From positions 19,535 through 83,534 of the forward strand of contig CALVRC010000006.1 in the NCBI GenBank assembly GCA_944358445.1: 64,000 nt of DNA, given 5' to 3'. This DNA is from an uncultured Bacilli bacterium (GTDB lineage Bacteria; Bacillota_I; Bacilli_A; RF39; UBA660). Below, piece after piece: positions 1 to 8,102 of this stretch (within the stretch, counting starts at the first letter, position 1; the number at the start of each line of letters is the position of its first letter). The notes under the pieces were generated by a model. The model made no database searches. It saw only the letters and a list, made by a program, of their open reading frames with translations, and was not told where the DNA came from. The position numbers were made by a program, and so were the translations under genes.

Positions 1-549
1 TTAATAGCTGTTTTAGAAGGTTTACTTTTTGTTGTTGGTGATGAAGGTATTTCTATAGAAAAATTAATAAGAGTTTTAGGAATATCTGAAGAAGAATTAC
101 AAAAAATAGTTGATGAGTATAGTAAAGAGCTTAATAGTAATAATAGAGGTTTAAAATTAGAAAAGTTTAATGATAATTATAAGTTAGTTACTAAAAAAGA
201 ACATGCGAAGTATTATAAAATGCTTGTGGATGAGGAAATTTCTGATACACTTAGCCCTGCTGCTTTGGAAACTTTGGCTATTATTGCATATAATCAACCG
301 ATTACTAGGATTATGGTTGATGAAATTAGAGGAGTATCTTCAGTTTATGTTATGCGTAAGCTTATACTTAAAAATTTAATTAAAGAGGTTGGAAAATCTG
401 AAATGCCAGGTAGACCAATTTTATATGGTGTTACTGATCAATTTTTAGATTATTTTGGTTTAAAATCTTTGGATGATTTACCAAAAATTGAAAAGGAGGA
501 GCCTGTACAAAATCAAGATTTGTTTGCTTCAAAATATAAGGAGGAATAA
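1..549 (+). CDS. scpB: Segregation and condensation protein B, 5' truncated by window edge
   Basis: This is the kleisin-associated subunit of the bacterial SMC-ScpAB condensin, which compacts and segregates the chromosome. The frame is open from base 1 and starts with residues LIAVLEGLLFVVGDEGIS, the usual ScpB N-terminus, so only a few codons lie outside the window. The two winged-helix regions follow, with the family-typical stretch AALETLAIIAYNQPITR at about residues 82-98 and GRPILYGVT near residue 135. The in-window length (182 codons) fits a normal ScpB. The stop overlaps the next start (TAATG), so the cation exchanger downstream is probably translationally coupled. In Bacillus, scpB lies close to dacB-spmA-spmB; here those genes are about 46 kb away. 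Confidence 0.95.
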   Translation, partial: LIAVLEGLLFVVGDEGISIEKLIRVLGISEEELQKIVDEYSKELNSNNRGLKLEKFNDNYKLVTKKEHAKYYKMLVDEEISDTLSPAALETLAIIAYNQPITRIMVDEIRGVSSVYVMRKLILKNLIKEVGKSEMPGRPILYGVTDQFLDYFGLKSLDDLPKIEKEEPVQNQDLFASKYKEE

Positions 550-1499
550 TGGGGGAATTATTTTTATTGATTTTAGGACTTTTATTAATTGTAAAAGCGG
601 CTGATGTTTTAGTTACCGCAGCTTCGTCTTTAGCTTTGAGATTTAAAGTTCCAAAGATGTTGGTGGCTTTAACTATTATGGCTTTTGGAACATGTGCACC
701 TGAGGTTGCTATATCTTTTCAAAGTGTTCAAAATGGTGATGGTCAAATAGCTTTTGCGAATGTTATTGGAAGTACAATTGTTAATGTTTTTTTAATTATA
801 GGTATGGCAGCATTAATTAGACCAATTAAAGTAAAACATGCGACAATAAAAAAAGAGTTACCAATTTTACTTTTGGTTACTTCTGTTTTTTCAATACTTA
901 TGCTTGATAGATTGTTTGATCCTTTTACTAGAAATGTTTTTTCTAGACCAGATGGTATAGTTTTGTTACTTTTCTTTAGTGTTTTTGTGCTTTATTTAAT
1001 TGGGTTATTACATAAGGGTGCTGAAGAGAATAACACTGATGAAATTAAGTATGGTAGTTTTATGTCTATCCTTTTGATTATTTTATCTCTTTTGATTACG
1101 GTTTTTAGCAGTGATTTGATAGTTAATAATGCTGTTGCTTTAGCTGAAAAAATTAATATTAGTGAAAAGATAATAACAATGATTATTATTGTTATTGGTA
1201 CTAGTTTGCCGGAACTTGTAATGACTGTGACAAGTGCTAGAAAAGGTGAGTTTGATATGGCTATTGGTAATATTGTAGGAACTAATATATTTAATATATG
1301 TGTGGTACTTGGGTTACCTGTTGCTATTTATGGAAATGTTGGTTTAGGTGGTTTTAATTTTGTTGATATTTTTGTAGTATTTTTATCTTCTTTATGTTTG
1401 TATTTGTTTGCGAAAAGTGAGAAATTTATTAGTAGAAAAGAAGCTTTTATAATGATTTGTATTTTTATTTTATATTATTCTTATTTATTTATAGCATAA
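549..1499 (+). CDS. CaCA-family sodium/calcium exchanger (YrbG-like)
   Basis: This is a 316-residue integral membrane antiporter of the Ca2+:cation antiporter family, expected to exchange Ca2+ for Na+ or K+ across the plasma membrane. The protein has about ten hydrophobic segments and the two inverted alpha-repeats that bind the cation: GTCAPE at residues 47-52 and GTSLPE at residues 217-222, each followed by a GN-IGS/GT-type helix (NVIGSTIVN and NIVGTNIFN). The ATG overlaps the scpB stop by one base. Length and motifs match full-length family members. The ion actually transported cannot be read from the sequence. Confidence 0.92.
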   Translation: MGELFLLILGLLLIVKAADVLVTAASSLALRFKVPKMLVALTIMAFGTCAPEVAISFQSVQNGDGQIAFANVIGSTIVNVFLIIGMAALIRPIKVKHATIKKELPILLLVTSVFSILMLDRLFDPFTRNVFSRPDGIVLLLFFSVFVLYLIGLLHKGAEENNTDEIKYGSFMSILLIILSLLITVFSSDLIVNNAVALAEKINISEKIITMIIIVIGTSLPELVMTVTSARKGEFDMAIGNIVGTNIFNICVVLGLPVAIYGNVGLGGFNFVDIFVVFLSSLCLYLFAKSEKFISRKEAFIMICIFILYYSYLFIA

Positions 1500-1541
1500 T
1501 AATTTTGATTTTATAATTATTTGTGCTATAATATTTTTGTT

Positions 1542-1627
1542 GCTTGTGTGGCGGAATTGGTAGACGCGCACGACTCAAAATCGTGTGGCTTTTGGCCATG
1601 TGGGTTCGATTCCCACCACGAGCACCA
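1542..1627 (+). tRNA. tRNA-Leu (anticodon CAA), CCA encoded
   Basis: The acceptor stem GCTTGTG (1542-1548) pairs with CACGAGC, followed by discriminator A and an encoded CCA ending at 1627. The anticodon stem-loop reads CACGA-CTCAAAA-TCGTG, giving anticodon CAA, which reads UUG. A long variable arm and a GGTTCGATTCC T-arm are present, and the 86-nt length is typical of a class II leucine tRNA. Its 3' end abuts sequence found again near tmRNA, so it looks like an integration site. Confidence 0.97.
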
Positions 1628-1641
1628 GATTGATAATTACT

Positions 1642-1667
1642 CGAACTAGAAATAGTTCGTTTTTTTA
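1642..1667 (+). terminator. Intrinsic terminator after tRNA-Leu (copy A of a repeated hairpin)
   Basis: The perfect stem CGAACTA/TAGTTCG encloses a GAAA tetraloop and is followed by a run of T. The same hairpin recurs at 3133 and 42268. The 30 bp from 1635 to 1664 are identical to 42261-42290. Confidence 0.85.
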
Positions 1668-1673
1668 TTTTAT

Positions 1674-1706
1674 GGTCGAAAAGTGGTCGAAAAGTGGTCG
1701 AATAGA
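1674..1706. repeat. Three 11-bp iterated repeats (GGTCGAAAAGT type) upstream of the AlbA_2 regulator
   Basis: Copies of GGTCGAAAAGT begin at 1674, 1685 and 1696 (the last degenerate), so the period is 11 bp, about one helical turn. The same arrangement, four copies with period 11, precedes the paralogous gene at 42402, and two degenerate copies begin at 3174 and 3185. The position just before a predicted regulator suggests an operator for autoregulation or an iteron array. The function is inferred. Confidence 0.6.
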
Positions 1707-1752
1707 TTGATAATATTTTGGGATTTGTATATAATAATATTAGGTGATGAAA

Positions 1753-3054
1753 ATGTATAAAGAAGATCAAGTAACAGAATTAAAAGTTGAACTTACAAAA
1801 GATATAAAAAAAGAAATTGTTGCTTTTGCAAATACAAATGATGGAACTATTTATATTGGTATAGATGATAATGGAAAAATTATTGGTTTAAAACGAGCTG
1901 AAAAGGATTTAGAAGCATTAAGTGGAATGATTCGTGAAGGAATTAAATCCGATTTGACACTTTATACAAAAATATATATTGAAAGAGTTGAAAATAAGGA
2001 TATAATCATAGTTAAAGTCAGTGAAGCTCCAAATAAGCCATACTATCTATCTGATAAAGGATTAAAATCATCAGGAGTTTATTTAAGACATGGTAATGTA
2101 TCAGTTCAAGCAAATGAAGAAGTTATAAAAAGACTGTTAATAGAAAGCAATAGTAATACTTTTGAAAATAATGTTTCAAAAGTACAAGATTTACATTTTG
2201 AATATTTAAAAAATATTTTTAAAAACCATAATATTGAAATTGATAATAGCAAATTTAAAACATTAAATATTATAAACTTAAATGATGAATACACAAATTT
2301 AGGTTTGCTTTTATCAGATGAGTGTCCTTATTCAATAAAATGTGCAATTTTTAATGGAAATAGCAAATTAGAATTTAGAGATAGAAAAGAGTTTACTGGT
2401 TCTGTTTTAAAACAAGTAAATGATACATTTGAATATCTTGATTTATATAATAAAACAAAAGGTAAAATTGTTGGGCTTGAAAGAATTGACACTAAAGATT
2501 ATCCAGAATATGCACTTAGAGAATCATTATTAAATGCAGTTATACATAGAGATTATAATTTTACTGGGAGTATATTAGTATCATTATTTGATGACCGTTT
2601 TGAAATCACTTCTTTGGGAGGCCTAGTCAAAGGAATTAATATGGAAGATTTATACAATGGTGTGTCTGAATCTAGAAATCCCAATTTAGCTAATATATTT
2701 TATAGATTAAAATATGTTGAAAGTTTTGGTACTGGTATTGGAAGAATCATGGAATCTTATAAAGAATATGATAAGGAGCCATTAATATCAAATACCCAAA
2801 ATACATTTAAAGTAACTTTATATAATGTTAATTATGTAGATAAAAATAATATAAAAATATTACCTACAAATTTAACTCAAGAAGAACAAATTATTGAATA
2901 TTTAAAGAAAAATAATAAAATAAATAGATTAATTGTAGAATCTTTATTAGATGTTTCAAAAACTAGAGCTAATGATATTTTAAATAAAATGATAAATGAT
3001 AATATTTTAATTCAAAATGGTACTGGTAAAAATACATATTATGTGTTAAAATGA
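1753..3054 (+). CDS. AlbA_2 / divergent ATPase-domain transcriptional regulator (COG2865 type), copy 1
   Basis: This is a predicted DNA-binding regulator of the AlbA_2 (Schlafen-like) plus HATPase_c_4 type, often annotated as RecG-related helicase although it has no helicase motifs. The N-terminal AlbA_2 domain spans roughly residues 5-120 (EIVAFANTNDGTIYIGIDD). A GHKL-like ATP-binding region lies around residues 250-350 (ESLLNAVIHRDY; SFGTGIGRI). A winged-helix segment sits near the C-terminus. I place the start at the ATG at 1753, preceded by AGGTGAT; the upstream GTG and ATG are alternatives. A TATAAT lies at 1729-1734. A closely similar paralogue lies at 42402-43700 with matching flanks, so this gene appears to travel as part of an element. 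The physiological target is unknown. Confidence 0.85.
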   Translation: MYKEDQVTELKVELTKDIKKEIVAFANTNDGTIYIGIDDNGKIIGLKRAEKDLEALSGMIREGIKSDLTLYTKIYIERVENKDIIIVKVSEAPNKPYYLSDKGLKSSGVYLRHGNVSVQANEEVIKRLLIESNSNTFENNVSKVQDLHFEYLKNIFKNHNIEIDNSKFKTLNIINLNDEYTNLGLLLSDECPYSIKCAIFNGNSKLEFRDRKEFTGSVLKQVNDTFEYLDLYNKTKGKIVGLERIDTKDYPEYALRESLLNAVIHRDYNFTGSILVSLFDDRFEITSLGGLVKGINMEDLYNGVSESRNPNLANIFYRLKYVESFGTGIGRIMESYKEYDKEPLISNTQNTFKVTLYNVNYVDKNNIKILPTNLTQEEQIIEYLKKNNKINRLIVESLLDVSKTRANDILNKMINDNILIQNGTGKNTYYVLK

Positions 3055-3117
3055 AATCAGATTGATTTTATATATCAAATTATCAATTAGTTGTAGATAA
3101 CTTTCCCAATGGCACCA
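3054..3117. repeat. 64-bp 3' cassette flank, copy 1 (near-identical to 43700-43763)
   Basis: This AT-rich segment begins at the stop codon of the AlbA_2 gene and ends in CCCAATGGCACCA. By eye it matches 43700-43763 with a single difference, and both follow the same gene family. The terminal GGCACCA resembles a tRNA 3' end, consistent with an attachment-site remnant. Confidence 0.75.
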
Positions 3118-3139
3118 CTTTAGAAATCTGTTCGAACTA
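3113..3139. repeat. 27-bp att-like repeat shared with the tmRNA 3' end
   Basis: The 27 bases from CACCACTTTAG to TTCGAACTA are identical to 39248-39274, which starts at the CCA end of tmRNA. Exact sharing between a tmRNA 3' junction and a junction downstream of tRNA-Leu is what site-specific integration at these genes would leave behind. Confidence 0.65.
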
Positions 3140-3157
3140 GAAATAGTTCGTTTTTTT
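3133..3157 (+). terminator. Intrinsic terminator hairpin, copy B
   Basis: The stem CGAACTA/TAGTTCG with GAAA loop is followed by seven T. It is the same element as at 1642 and 42268. It follows the att-like 27-bp repeat and precedes two degenerate 11-bp repeats at 3174 and 3185. Confidence 0.75.
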
Positions 3158-3211
3158 AAATTTTAAATCGCATGGTCGAAATGTGTCTGAAGAATTTGGA
3201 AAGGAGCCATT

Positions 3212-3964
3212 ATGTTAGAAAAAAATAATATACAAATGATTGAAGAAATTAAAGATATAATTATTAGTAGTAGAAATAAAATTGCTTATGAAGTAAATAA
3301 TACAATGTTATTAGCTAATTGGAATGTTGGTAGAATTATTGTTGAGAACGAGCAAAATGGAAATATTAAAGCTGAGTATGGTAAGCAAGTAATGAAAGAA
3401 TTTTCTAAAGAATTAAGAAAAGTTTTAGGTTCTGGTTTTTCAGTTAGTAACTTATTTAATATGCGTAAGCTCTATATTACTTATCCAAAATTCCAGACAG
3501 TGTCTGGAATTTTGAGTTGGTCACATTATTGTGAATTATTAAGTATTGAAAATGAAGATGAAAGAAGTTTTTATGAAAAAGAATGTGTTAATTCAAATTG
3601 GAGTGTTAGAGAGTTAAAAAGGCAATTAGAAACCTCATTATATGAAAGATTATTATTATCTGAGTGAAAAAGTAATAAGGAAAAAGTATATGAATTATCA
3701 AAAGTTGGACAAACATTAGCCAAACCGGATGATATTTTAAAAGAACCATATGTTTTTGAATTTTTAGATATTAAAGAACCAAAACCTATTTTGGAGAAAG
3801 ATTTAGAAAGAAAATTAGTTCATCATATGGAAGAATTTTTACTTGAATTAGGTAAAGGATTTATGTTTGTGGGGACACAGCAAAAAATAACTTTAGGAAA
3901 TATTCATTATTATGTGGATATGGTTTTCTATAAAATGACCTCGCTTTCTAAAAATGACAATTAA
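3212..3964 (+). pseudogene. DUF1016/YhcG-type PDDEXK nuclease, nonsense-interrupted and 3' truncated
   Basis: Residues 1-151 match the DUF1016 N-terminal domain, including the typical NWNVGRIIVE and GFSVSNLFNMRKLY stretches. A TGA at 3665-3667 interrupts the frame in the middle of the family sequence LLSE-[stop]-KSNKEKVYELSK. Translation would then continue in the same frame with DIKEPKPILEKDLERKL, FLLELGKGFMFVG and HYYVDMVFY up to about 3934. A single GGA-to-TGA change would explain the stop, because the family normally has Gly there. After VFYK the family similarity ends abruptly and a short unrelated tail (MTSLSKNDN) runs to a stop at 3962. The E-x-K half of the PDDEXK active site is therefore missing and the nuclease should be inactive. 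A good AAGGAG ribosome site precedes the ATG. It lies in the element debris after tRNA-Leu. Confidence 0.85.
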
Positions 3965-4012
3965 ACCAACAAGTTATATCTTAAGAAAAAAATAAATAAG
4001 TCAAATTAATAA

Positions 4013-4035
4013 CCACCAAAGATAAACTTTGGTGG
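4013..4035. repeat. Perfect 9-bp inverted repeat (hairpin)
   Basis: CCACCAAAG and CTTTGGTGG flank a 5-base loop. No T-run follows, so it is not a canonical terminator. It lies just after the truncated DUF1016 gene and 22 bp before a larger inverted repeat. Confidence 0.6.
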
Positions 4036-4056
4036 CATATATATCTTATTATGATG

Positions 4057-4108
4057 TGTTTAGTCAAGGGTATATTAAACTCACTTAGCGTTCGTCCTTG
4101 ACTAAACA
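4057..4108. repeat. 13-bp perfect inverted repeat with 26-base spacer
   Basis: TGTTTAGTCAAGG (4057-4069) pairs perfectly with CCTTGACTAAACA (4096-4108). This is the only strong structure in the gap between the dead nuclease and the secretion locus (3965-4245). It could be a small mobile-element end, a recombination site or an RNA structure. The rest of the gap holds only the promoter-like region of the next gene. Confidence 0.55.
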
Positions 4109-4201
4109 TTATAGTTTTACCGACTTATTTCCCATCTATATTTTTATGGAAACTTCAAAATTTATTTAAAGAAAAAAAATGTATTAAGTTGATTGTTTCT
4201 A

Positions 4202-4210
4202 TGATATACT
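4202..4210 (+). promoter_or_regulatory. Extended -10 promoter candidate (TGaTATACT) for the secretion locus
   Basis: TGA-TATACT lies 36 bases before the ATG at 4246. No good -35 is seen at 17 bp, consistent with an extended -10 promoter. An AGGATGGG ribosome site follows at about 4232-4239. Confidence 0.4.
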
Positions 4211-4245
4211 AATATTAGTTTAAAAATATTGAAGGATGGGAATTT

Positions 4246-5256
4246 ATGGCAGAAAGATATTTAAAAATTATTGTATTTTTAATTTTTGTGTTCTTGTGTC
4301 TTCCATGTAATGTTTTTGGGGCTAGTAAGCAAGGTAATAAGATGGCTGATATAGGAGCTAAAATAGCATGTGGAACATCTAGAATTTATGCATATTGGTC
4401 ATCAACTAAAATTTATAATGACATTACTAAAAAATATGTTGATGCTACAGATAAATATATAGGTCATGCTGCAAGTGATGGTGGTTATTATGCTAGTTGT
4501 GATGTGGCCGTAGCAACAATTGTTAGAAGTTCTGGTGTAGATCCTAATTTTGAAGCGTTTTTAGTACCAAATCAATTAAGATATTTGAATGGTAATAGTG
4601 ATTGGAAACGTGTTGGAATATATTATAAAGGCACTAATACAGCATCATTAGAGCCAGGAGATGTTTTAATCGTTGATTTTGCGATAAATACATCAAGCAA
4701 TGTTTATGGACATATTTGGATGTATTTGGGTAATGAAGCTGTCAGAAAATATTATCCTGATAGTAATGCTGATTCTATTGAAGCGGGATATAGTTCATAT
4801 CCTAATGGTAGTTATTATCCAACTTTATTTAATGCAGAAGAAAATCTTTATGGTGATTCTAGAACTTATGCAATTTTTAGATTTAATGGTATTGATTATG
4901 TTGAGGGTGTAGTTAATTGGGCTAATCAAGCGAATCAATCTTTTATATATAACGCTGTTAATCCATGTGATATAATTTCTGGTGAAATAAGTGAATTTTT
5001 GAATAATTTGTTTATGTATATTAGTGTTGGAGGAATTATTTTAGTTGTAATTTTAAGTATGATTGATTTGATTAAGGTTATAGTGGGTCATGATGATGCT
5101 GGTTTAAAAAATTTCTTTAACAATTTAAAATCTAGAGTGATAGTAGTTATTATTTTATTATTATTACCAGTTATTCTTTCATATGTTATAGAGTTTATTA
5201 ATTACATTGCCCCTATTTTAGGATATGATTCTGATAACCCATTATGTAAGCTGTGA
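4246..5256 (+). CDS. Secreted Cys/His hydrolase-like protein with C-terminal VirB2-like two-helix domain
   Basis: The 336-residue protein has an N-terminal signal peptide (about residues 1-26, ending VFGA). An NlpC/P60- or CHAP-like domain follows: candidate nucleophile C85 in YYASCDVAVATI, the motif LEPGDVLI near residues 135-142, and candidate His H156 in VYGHIWMYLG. It ends with a two-helix module (about residues 238-330) built as a Cys-containing lead, hydrophobic helix, short charged loop VGHDDAGLKNF, and second hydrophobic helix. That module has the same plan as the free VirB2-like proteins at 18131 and 18524 and the C-termini at 19085 and 20222. It is the first gene of the secretion locus. 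I infer a membrane- or pilus-attached peptidoglycan hydrolase; the enzymatic assignment is moderate, while the module resemblance is clear. Confidence 0.7.
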   Translation: MAERYLKIIVFLIFVFLCLPCNVFGASKQGNKMADIGAKIACGTSRIYAYWSSTKIYNDITKKYVDATDKYIGHAASDGGYYASCDVAVATIVRSSGVDPNFEAFLVPNQLRYLNGNSDWKRVGIYYKGTNTASLEPGDVLIVDFAINTSSNVYGHIWMYLGNEAVRKYYPDSNADSIEAGYSSYPNGSYYPTLFNAEENLYGDSRTYAIFRFNGIDYVEGVVNWANQANQSFIYNAVNPCDIISGEISEFLNNLFMYISVGGIILVVILSMIDLIKVIVGHDDAGLKNFFNNLKSRVIVVIILLLLPVILSYVIEFINYIAPILGYDSDNPLCKL

Positions 5257-5260
5257 TAGA

Positions 5261-5752
5261 ATGTTAGTTAATCATGTGTTTGGTCCTTTTGTTAATAAGG
5301 ATAGTAAAATTCTTATTTTAGGTTCTATTCCTTCTGTTAAATCTAGAGAATATGGTTTTTATTATATGCATCCACAAAATAGGTTTTGGAAAATTATGAG
5401 TGATTTATTTGAAGAAGAAATGCCTAATACAATATTAGATAAGAAAAAATTTTTAAAAAAGCATTATATTGCTTTGTGGGATGTACTTGATTCTTGTGAA
5501 ATAAAAGGCTCTAGTGATGTTTCTATAAAAAATCCTAAAGTGAATGATATAAAAAATATAATAAAAGAAACTAGTATAAAACAGATTTTTGTGACTGGTA
5601 AGAAAGCTTTAGAATTATATAATAAGTATTGTTATGATGATGTTTTGATAGTGGCAATTTATTTACCTTCTACTAGTGGAGCAAATTGTGCTATTAGTTA
5701 TGAAAATTTAAGAAAAAAATATGAAATTATTATAAATTATTTGAAAAATTAA
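5261..5752 (+). CDS. DNA glycosylase of the hypoxanthine/uracil-DNA glycosylase (Mug-like, COG3663) family
   Basis: The 163-residue protein carries the family signature ILGSIPSVKSREYGFYYMHPQNRFW near its N-terminus, typical of the hypoxanthine-DNA glycosylase branch of the UDG superfamily, which removes deaminated bases. The late motif LPSTSGAN corresponds to the family's second active-site loop. I place the start at the ATG at 5261, just after the preceding stop; an upstream in-frame ATG at 5225 would overlap the previous gene. It is an intracellular repair enzyme sitting among surface and secretion genes, and nothing in its sequence ties it to secretion. Length is normal for the family. Confidence 0.85.
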   Translation: MLVNHVFGPFVNKDSKILILGSIPSVKSREYGFYYMHPQNRFWKIMSDLFEEEMPNTILDKKKFLKKHYIALWDVLDSCEIKGSSDVSIKNPKVNDIKNIIKETSIKQIFVTGKKALELYNKYCYDDVLIVAIYLPSTSGANCAISYENLRKKYEIIINYLKN

Positions 5753-5782
5753 TATTTTTCTTTTTTTTATGAAGAAATATGT

Positions 5783-5788
5783 TATAAT
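5783..5788 (+). promoter_or_regulatory. -10 element TATAAT in extended context TGTTATAAT
   Basis: TGTTATAAT ends at 5788, 27 bases before the ATG at 5815. A GGAAGGGGCG ribosome site lies between. This argues for ATG 5815 over the in-frame TTG at 5788. Confidence 0.5.
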
Positions 5789-5814
5789 TGTATTATAGGG
5801 AAGGGGCGGTTAAG

Positions 5815-7422
5815 ATGATTTTAAGAAAACCATATGCGTTTTTTATAAAGTATTTTAAAATTTTGCATGCTATAATTGCTTTATTAATAGCGTTTTTGTT
5901 ATACCGTTCTTTTACAATTTATAATTTTTTTAGAGCTTATATTGATGATTATAATGGAGCTTTAAATGAATTTTCACCAATTTCACTTATAAATATGTAT
6001 AGTTTTATATTGGCTTTAGGTATTATTATTTTAATTATTGTTTTGCTTTCTGTTATGATTTATAAGAAGAAACCTAAGGTATTGTATATATATAGTTTAA
6101 TTGTATATGTGGCTGTTATTACTTTATATTTTGTTTCTTATCCTACACTTAGAAATATTAGTGCCGAACTTGTTGACATTCGCTTTTCTAGTGCTTTACG
6201 AGATTTCTTCATGATAGCTTCTGTTTTACAATTAGTTAGTTTGGTGTGGTTTGTTGTTAGGGCTACTGGATTTGATATTAAGCAATTTGATTTTGGTAGT
6301 GATTTACAAAAGTTAGATATAGATGAAAAAGATAGTGAAGAAATTGAAGTTGCTTTAGAGTTTGATAAAAATAAAGTAAATAGACAAGTAAGGGGTAAAC
6401 TTAGAGAATTTAAATATTTATATGGAGAACATAAATTTATATTTAATATAGCAGGTGTTATTGTTCTTATTATAATTATATTTAATGTTTATTTAAATCT
6501 TACAGTTTATAGTGCAACATATAATCAAGGGACATCATTTACTGCTAGTGGAGTAGTTATGAATATAAGAGATTCTTATTTAACACAAACTGATCCAACA
6601 GGTAAAAAACTTACTGATGATATGGTTGTTGTAGTTAAAATGGATATTAAAAAACAAGGTAGTATCAATAAAGTGTTAAATACAGGCCTTGCCACTTTAA
6701 GAATTGGTAATGAATCATATAGTCAGAATAATGATTATGCTAAAGAATTATATGATTTAGGTACGCCTTATGTAAATCAAGCGTTAAATAATGAATTTCA
6801 AACTTATATTTTAGCTTATGTTATTCCTAAAAATGATGCTAATAATAAAATGACATTAAAGTTTAATGATAATGTTAGTTATGTTAAAGGTGAAATAGGT
6901 GCCAAAAATATTTTTGTAAATTTAAAACCAACTGATTTAAGAAAAAAAGCAGAAACAATAGAAAACAAAATAGGTGAAACACAAAATTATGAAGATAGTG
7001 TTTTAGGAAGTACTTTTTTAAGGGTTGATAAATACGAGATAGATGATAAGTTTAAAATTGGTTATAAATATTGTTATGGTACTAATAAGTGTATTAATTC
7101 TAGTGAGTATGTTACATCAACAGCTACTGGTAGTTATTTTAAAACACTTATGAAGATTGAAGGCGAATTTAGTGTTGATAAAAATATAAATGATTCTCAT
7201 ATAACTAATTTTGATTCATTTTTAAATACTTTTGCTACTATAAATTATAAAATAGGGGATAATTGGGTTAGTGAAAAATTTAGTACTCAATTAATTAAGC
7301 CCAAAGTTGCTAAAAATATGTCCGATTATTATATTGAGGTTCCTAGAGAAATAAAAGATGCTAAGGAAATATATTTAATCTTTAATGTTAGAAATTATGT
7401 TTATAAATATGTTTTAAAATAG
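5815..7422 (+). CDS. Membrane protein of unknown function in the secretion locus
   Basis: This 535-residue protein is not a family I recognise. It has four hydrophobic segments in the N-terminal third (around residues 15-35, 65-85, 95-115, 130-150), a charged cytosolic-looking stretch near residues 165-205, and a fifth membrane segment around residues 212-230 (FNIAGVIVLIIIIFNVYLNL). A long, probably extracellular domain of about 300 residues follows, with a small Cys pair (KYCYGTNKCINSSEY). The shape, a multi-helix base with a large ectodomain, fits a structural or anchoring component of the surface machine. Start chosen at ATG 5815 after GGAAGGGGCG. It is followed closely by a secreted protein with its own promoter-like element. 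Confidence 0.8.
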   Translation: MILRKPYAFFIKYFKILHAIIALLIAFLLYRSFTIYNFFRAYIDDYNGALNEFSPISLINMYSFILALGIIILIIVLLSVMIYKKKPKVLYIYSLIVYVAVITLYFVSYPTLRNISAELVDIRFSSALRDFFMIASVLQLVSLVWFVVRATGFDIKQFDFGSDLQKLDIDEKDSEEIEVALEFDKNKVNRQVRGKLREFKYLYGEHKFIFNIAGVIVLIIIIFNVYLNLTVYSATYNQGTSFTASGVVMNIRDSYLTQTDPTGKKLTDDMVVVVKMDIKKQGSINKVLNTGLATLRIGNESYSQNNDYAKELYDLGTPYVNQALNNEFQTYILAYVIPKNDANNKMTLKFNDNVSYVKGEIGAKNIFVNLKPTDLRKKAETIENKIGETQNYEDSVLGSTFLRVDKYEIDDKFKIGYKYCYGTNKCINSSEYVTSTATGSYFKTLMKIEGEFSVDKNINDSHITNFDSFLNTFATINYKIGDNWVSEKFSTQLIKPKVAKNMSDYYIEVPREIKDAKEIYLIFNVRNYVYKYVLK

Positions 7423-7432
7423 TAGATTGATA

Positions 7433-7441
7433 TGCTATAAT
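7433..7441 (+). promoter_or_regulatory. Extended -10 TGCTATAAT
   Basis: TGC-TATAAT lies 20 bases before the ATG at 7461, with an AAAGGAGGG ribosome site between. It would give a short leader for the secreted protein. Confidence 0.5.
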
Positions 7442-7460
7442 AAGAAAGGAGGGTAAGTAA

Positions 7461-8087
7461 ATGGGGGTAAAACGATTTAAATATGTGTTTTTTATTTTAA
7501 TATGTATGATTGTTTTTCCTTTTACGATACATGCTGAATGTGATTATCAGAGACAAGCTGAACTTTCACGGTTAGCGAGTAATGTTCAACTTACTTATGT
7601 TTATACAGAAACTGGTTTTAGTGTAATTATGACGAATTTGACAAAGGATTTGTATGCTGTTGATATGTATAGTAAGGTTATTCCTGGTGGTGAGGAAAAA
7701 ACTTTTAGTTATGCTAGTGGAACGGTAAGGTTTGATATATATACAACTGATTCATCTTGTTCTAAGGAAAAGTTACTTACTAAAACAATTACATTACCTA
7801 CTATTAACTCTCTTTCTTTTCGTGATGAATGTAAACAATATCCTAATTTTAAATACTGTCAGTTATGGGGGAATTTTGCTGCTGATGATAGTACTTTTGA
7901 TAGTGAACTTGTGAAATATAAAAAGGAAAGAGCTGCAAGACTTGCTACATCTAAAGGAAATGAAATTGATGTTTTAGATATTATTTTAGATATAATTAAG
8001 AACAATGGTTTTGTGCTTATTTTTATAGGAGTTGTGCTAGTAATTACGGGTTTATATTATTTTGTGATAAAAAAGGTGCGAAAATAA
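7461..8087 (+). CDS. Secreted protein with C-terminal membrane anchor, function unknown
   Basis: The 208-residue protein starts with a clear signal peptide (MGVKRFKYVFFILICMIV..., cleavage probably after IHA near residue 25). An ectodomain with five Cys follows. A second hydrophobic helix near residues 180-202 (GFVLIFIGVVLVITGLYYFVI) ends in a basic tail, KKVRK, a typical stop-transfer. Topology is therefore extracellular domain plus membrane anchor. No known domain is recognised. It lies 15 bases before the 988-residue secreted protein, probably in one transcript, which suggests a joint surface role. Confidence 0.8.
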   Translation: MGVKRFKYVFFILICMIVFPFTIHAECDYQRQAELSRLASNVQLTYVYTETGFSVIMTNLTKDLYAVDMYSKVIPGGEEKTFSYASGTVRFDIYTTDSSCSKEKLLTKTITLPTINSLSFRDECKQYPNFKYCQLWGNFAADDSTFDSELVKYKKERAARLATSKGNEIDVLDIILDIIKNNGFVLIFIGVVLVITGLYYFVIKKVRK

Positions 8088-8102
8088 TTTAGAGGAGGCA
8101 TT

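Noticed and set aside
1489..1770. Minus-strand open frame across tRNA-Leu
   Set aside because: It is the antisense of the tRNA (the GGNRTH-type peptide often mis-annotated over leucine tRNAs) and has no ribosome site or family.
3665..3667. TGA read as Trp (alternative genetic code)
   Set aside because: TGA clearly ends many genes here (for example at 5256, 28230, 28913) and Trp codons are TGG; the family residue at this position is Gly, not Trp.
4013..4035. Rho-independent terminator
   Set aside because: The stem is good, but no T-run follows on either strand.
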